6,985 nt of DNA. Source: Nitrospira sp. Lineage in GTDB: Bacteria > Nitrospirota > Nitrospiria > Nitrospirales > Nitrospiraceae. Each line of letters begins with the position of its first letter. The first letter of the stretch is position 1. Where the stretch lies: contig JAJFBJ010000149.1 in NCBI GenBank assembly GCA_020697375.1, positions 1-6,985 of the forward strand, written 5' to 3'. Shown here piece by piece: positions 5,590-6,985 of this stretch. The position numbers and the translations under genes were made by a program. A model generated the notes under the pieces. It worked only from the letters and a program-made list of their open reading frames with translations, ran no database searches and had not been told where the DNA came from.

Positions 5590-6655
5590 CCCGATGATGA
5601 GTTATGGGATAGATCGGATCAAGGACTCACGTGGGGCCGCCGCCGTAATGGTGTCGATCATGATGGTCGTCCTCTTGGCGATGGGTGCTGCCGCGATCGA
5701 TATCGGTCATGCGTTGGTAGCGAGGAATGAGCTACAGAATGTGTCGGATGCTGCAGCTCTCGCCGGCACCCGTGCCCTCGGCCTCGTTTATGAAGGGATG
5801 TCTATTGCCGAGCAACAGACGTACGTTCTCAGTGGAGGCGATCAAGCTGCCGTCGTTGCGGCCGTGCAGGCGACAGCCAACGCGAATTCGGCGGCTGGCG
5901 TGTCGATCACCATCAATCCAGCAGACATAGCCATTGGCACTTGGGATCCGGCAACCAGAACGCACACTCCTACCGTCAACCAACCAAAAGCTGTGCGAGT
6001 CATATCAAGACGTGATGCTTCTGCAAACGGTGTCATCAGTACGTTCCTTGCGAATGTGGTCGGCTTGTCGAGTGTCAGCGTGGGTGCTGTCGCGACTGCA
6101 GACATGTCGGCGGTCGGCCAGACGGCGCCGGGTCAGCTGGATGTGCCCTTCGGCATCTCATCCTATTATTTCACCCAGTTCGGCTGCGGAGATGCGATTA
6201 AGTTCTATCCGAATGACGGCACGCCGATGGCGTGTTCCGCCTGGCATACGTTTGATCAGTCCCCGGCCAACGCCAATACATTGGGGAATACCATCGACGG
6301 GCTGCGTACCGGGACCTACACTTCTCCTGGCACAGCCCCTGGAGACATGCTGAATTTTATCAACGGCAACGTGGCGAGTGTCTTTCCCAACTTGATCAAT
6401 CTCTACGATGCCAAGAAAGATGGAAACGGCAATTGGGACGTCTTCGTGCCCGTATATGATTCTCCCAGCTGCACTCCTCCCAACGGCCCTCTTCCGATTA
6501 TTGGGTATGCAGAAGCCCGGATCACGAATGTCCAAGGCGCGCCGAATTTCCTAATTTCTGCGACGATTCTCTGCAACATCTTTGAGGGGAATACCACCGG
6601 CGGAGGCCCTCCGTATGGGCCGGTTCTGTCTACGATACCTGGTCTCGTCGAATAA
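5582..6655 (+). CDS. tadG: TadG-like protein with N-terminal Tad domain
   Basis: This is an envelope-anchored Tad component of 357 residues. It has one membrane segment (about 19-39) followed by DIGHALVARNELQNVSDAAALAGTRAL (written as DIGHALVARNELQ then NVSDAAALAGTRAL), the hallmark of the Tad/TadG N-terminal domain. Residues RG followed by AAAVM look like a prepilin site, but the +5 Glu is replaced by Met23, so processing by TadV is doubtful. The large periplasmic part has four cysteines (202, 218, 297, 331), which could form two disulfides, and a Gly/Pro-rich end. It is shorter than TadG proteins with a von Willebrand A domain, and no MIDAS motif was seen. Its start overlaps the tadE stop and has only a weak GGTGA upstream, so coupling to tadE is likely. 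Confidence 0.88.
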   Translation: MNNPMMSYGIDRIKDSRGAAAVMVSIMMVVLLAMGAAAIDIGHALVARNELQNVSDAAALAGTRALGLVYEGMSIAEQQTYVLSGGDQAAVVAAVQATANANSAAGVSITINPADIAIGTWDPATRTHTPTVNQPKAVRVISRRDASANGVISTFLANVVGLSSVSVGAVATADMSAVGQTAPGQLDVPFGISSYYFTQFGCGDAIKFYPNDGTPMACSAWHTFDQSPANANTLGNTIDGLRTGTYTSPGTAPGDMLNFINGNVASVFPNLINLYDAKKDGNGNWDVFVPVYDSPSCTPPNGPLPIIGYAEARITNVQGAPNFLISATILCNIFEGNTTGGGPPYGPVLSTIPGLVE

Positions 6656-6682
6656 TTCATCCAACTGAGGAGAACAGATCGC

Positions 6683-6985
6683 ATGGCTCGATTGATTGCG
6701 GTGTCAATCAACTGTCGAAATGAAGCGGCGCGGCAGACATTTGAAGAGGTCGTCTCATGTCGACGCGACTATTTGGTGACCAAGGGGCAAGGGACAGGGG
6801 CGGCCGACATGCTTTTGCTCGAACTGGACGAGATACGACCCCAACAGACATTCGGTCATGTCCGTGAGCTTCTGAGTACATCACCGAACTTGGAGGTATT
6901 TCTCACGGCTTCACGGACGGATCCACAACTGCTCTTGGAGGCGTTTCGAGTTGGAGTCAAGGAGTTTCTTCCTCAACCGCTGACC
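6683..6985 (+). CDS. cpaE: CpaE/TadZ-like protein, N-terminal part (cut by window end)
   Basis: The frame is open from the ATG at 6683 to the last base (101 residues). It follows GAGGAGA about 10 nt upstream and lies 27 nt after tadG. The visible part resembles the degenerate receiver-like domain that begins CpaE/TadZ proteins. It has a beta strand with an acidic stretch (ADMLLLELDE, 41-50), then NLEVFLTAS (69-77), then LLLEAFRVGVKEFLPQPLT, the typical last part of that fold. The MinD/ParA-like ATPase domain expected after it is outside the window. CpaE/TadZ proteins localise the Tad machine in the cell. Position after tadG supports the call. Confidence 0.82.
   Translation, partial: MARLIAVSINCRNEAARQTFEEVVSCRRDYLVTKGQGTGAADMLLLELDEIRPQQTFGHVRELLSTSPNLEVFLTASRTDPQLLLEAFRVGVKEFLPQPLT

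Noticed and set aside
1..6985. Mobile elements, CRISPR arrays, tRNA or rRNA genes
   Set aside because: No transposase, terminal repeats, regularly spaced repeats or RNA gene signatures were found, and the locus looks like resident chromosomal DNA.

Overview
The window holds the first part of a Tad/Flp (tight adherence, type IVc) pilus locus. Base composition is even and moderately GC-rich. The order is typical of diderm bacteria: Flp pilin, TadV/CpaA prepilin peptidase, CpaB, secretin CpaC, a small lipoprotein, TadE, TadG and the start of CpaE/TadZ. A secretin, two lipoproteins and a sigma-54-type promoter all point to a Gram-negative cell envelope. The unusual extra secretin N-domain protein and the general style would fit Nitrospira or a related Nitrospirota lineage, but that placement is recollection-based inference and cannot be proven from this DNA.

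Layout. Positions 1-475, minus strand: a TPR lipoprotein of TadD type, cut by the window edge and broken by a one-base frameshift just after its lipoprotein signal. Positions 476-878: the divergent regulatory region. On the minus strand it has a sigma-70-like promoter whose -10 lies inside an 18-bp perfect dyad. On the plus strand it has a near-consensus sigma-54 promoter (702-717), with a second dyad about 110 bp upstream in the usual place for an enhancer-binding protein. A roughly 150-nt flp leader follows, with a strong hairpin, a competing pairing and an orphan Shine-Dalgarno. Positions 879-1055: flp, followed by a GC-rich hairpin (1077-1110) that may partly terminate transcription. Positions 1234-6985, plus strand: a tightly packed run of tadV, cpaB, a standalone secretin N-terminal domain gene, cpaC, a small lipoprotein, tadE, tadG (8-bp overlap with tadE) and cpaE (cut by the window end).

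How the genes work together (family knowledge). TadV cleaves the Flp prepilin and TadE-type pseudopilins at the inner membrane. CpaC forms the outer-membrane channel, and CpaB links it through the periplasm. TadD-type lipoproteins help the secretin assemble. TadE and TadG are minor pilin-like, envelope-anchored components. CpaE/TadZ places the machine at its site in the cell. The motor ATPase (CpaF/TadA) and the platform proteins (TadB, TadC) are expected just beyond the right edge.

Most worth a second look: the secretin N-domain duplicate that ends in a CpaB-like tail, the frameshifted TPR lipoprotein, and the layered regulatory DNA between the divergent genes. No wholly new system is visible. 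The novelty lies in the variations on a Tad locus.
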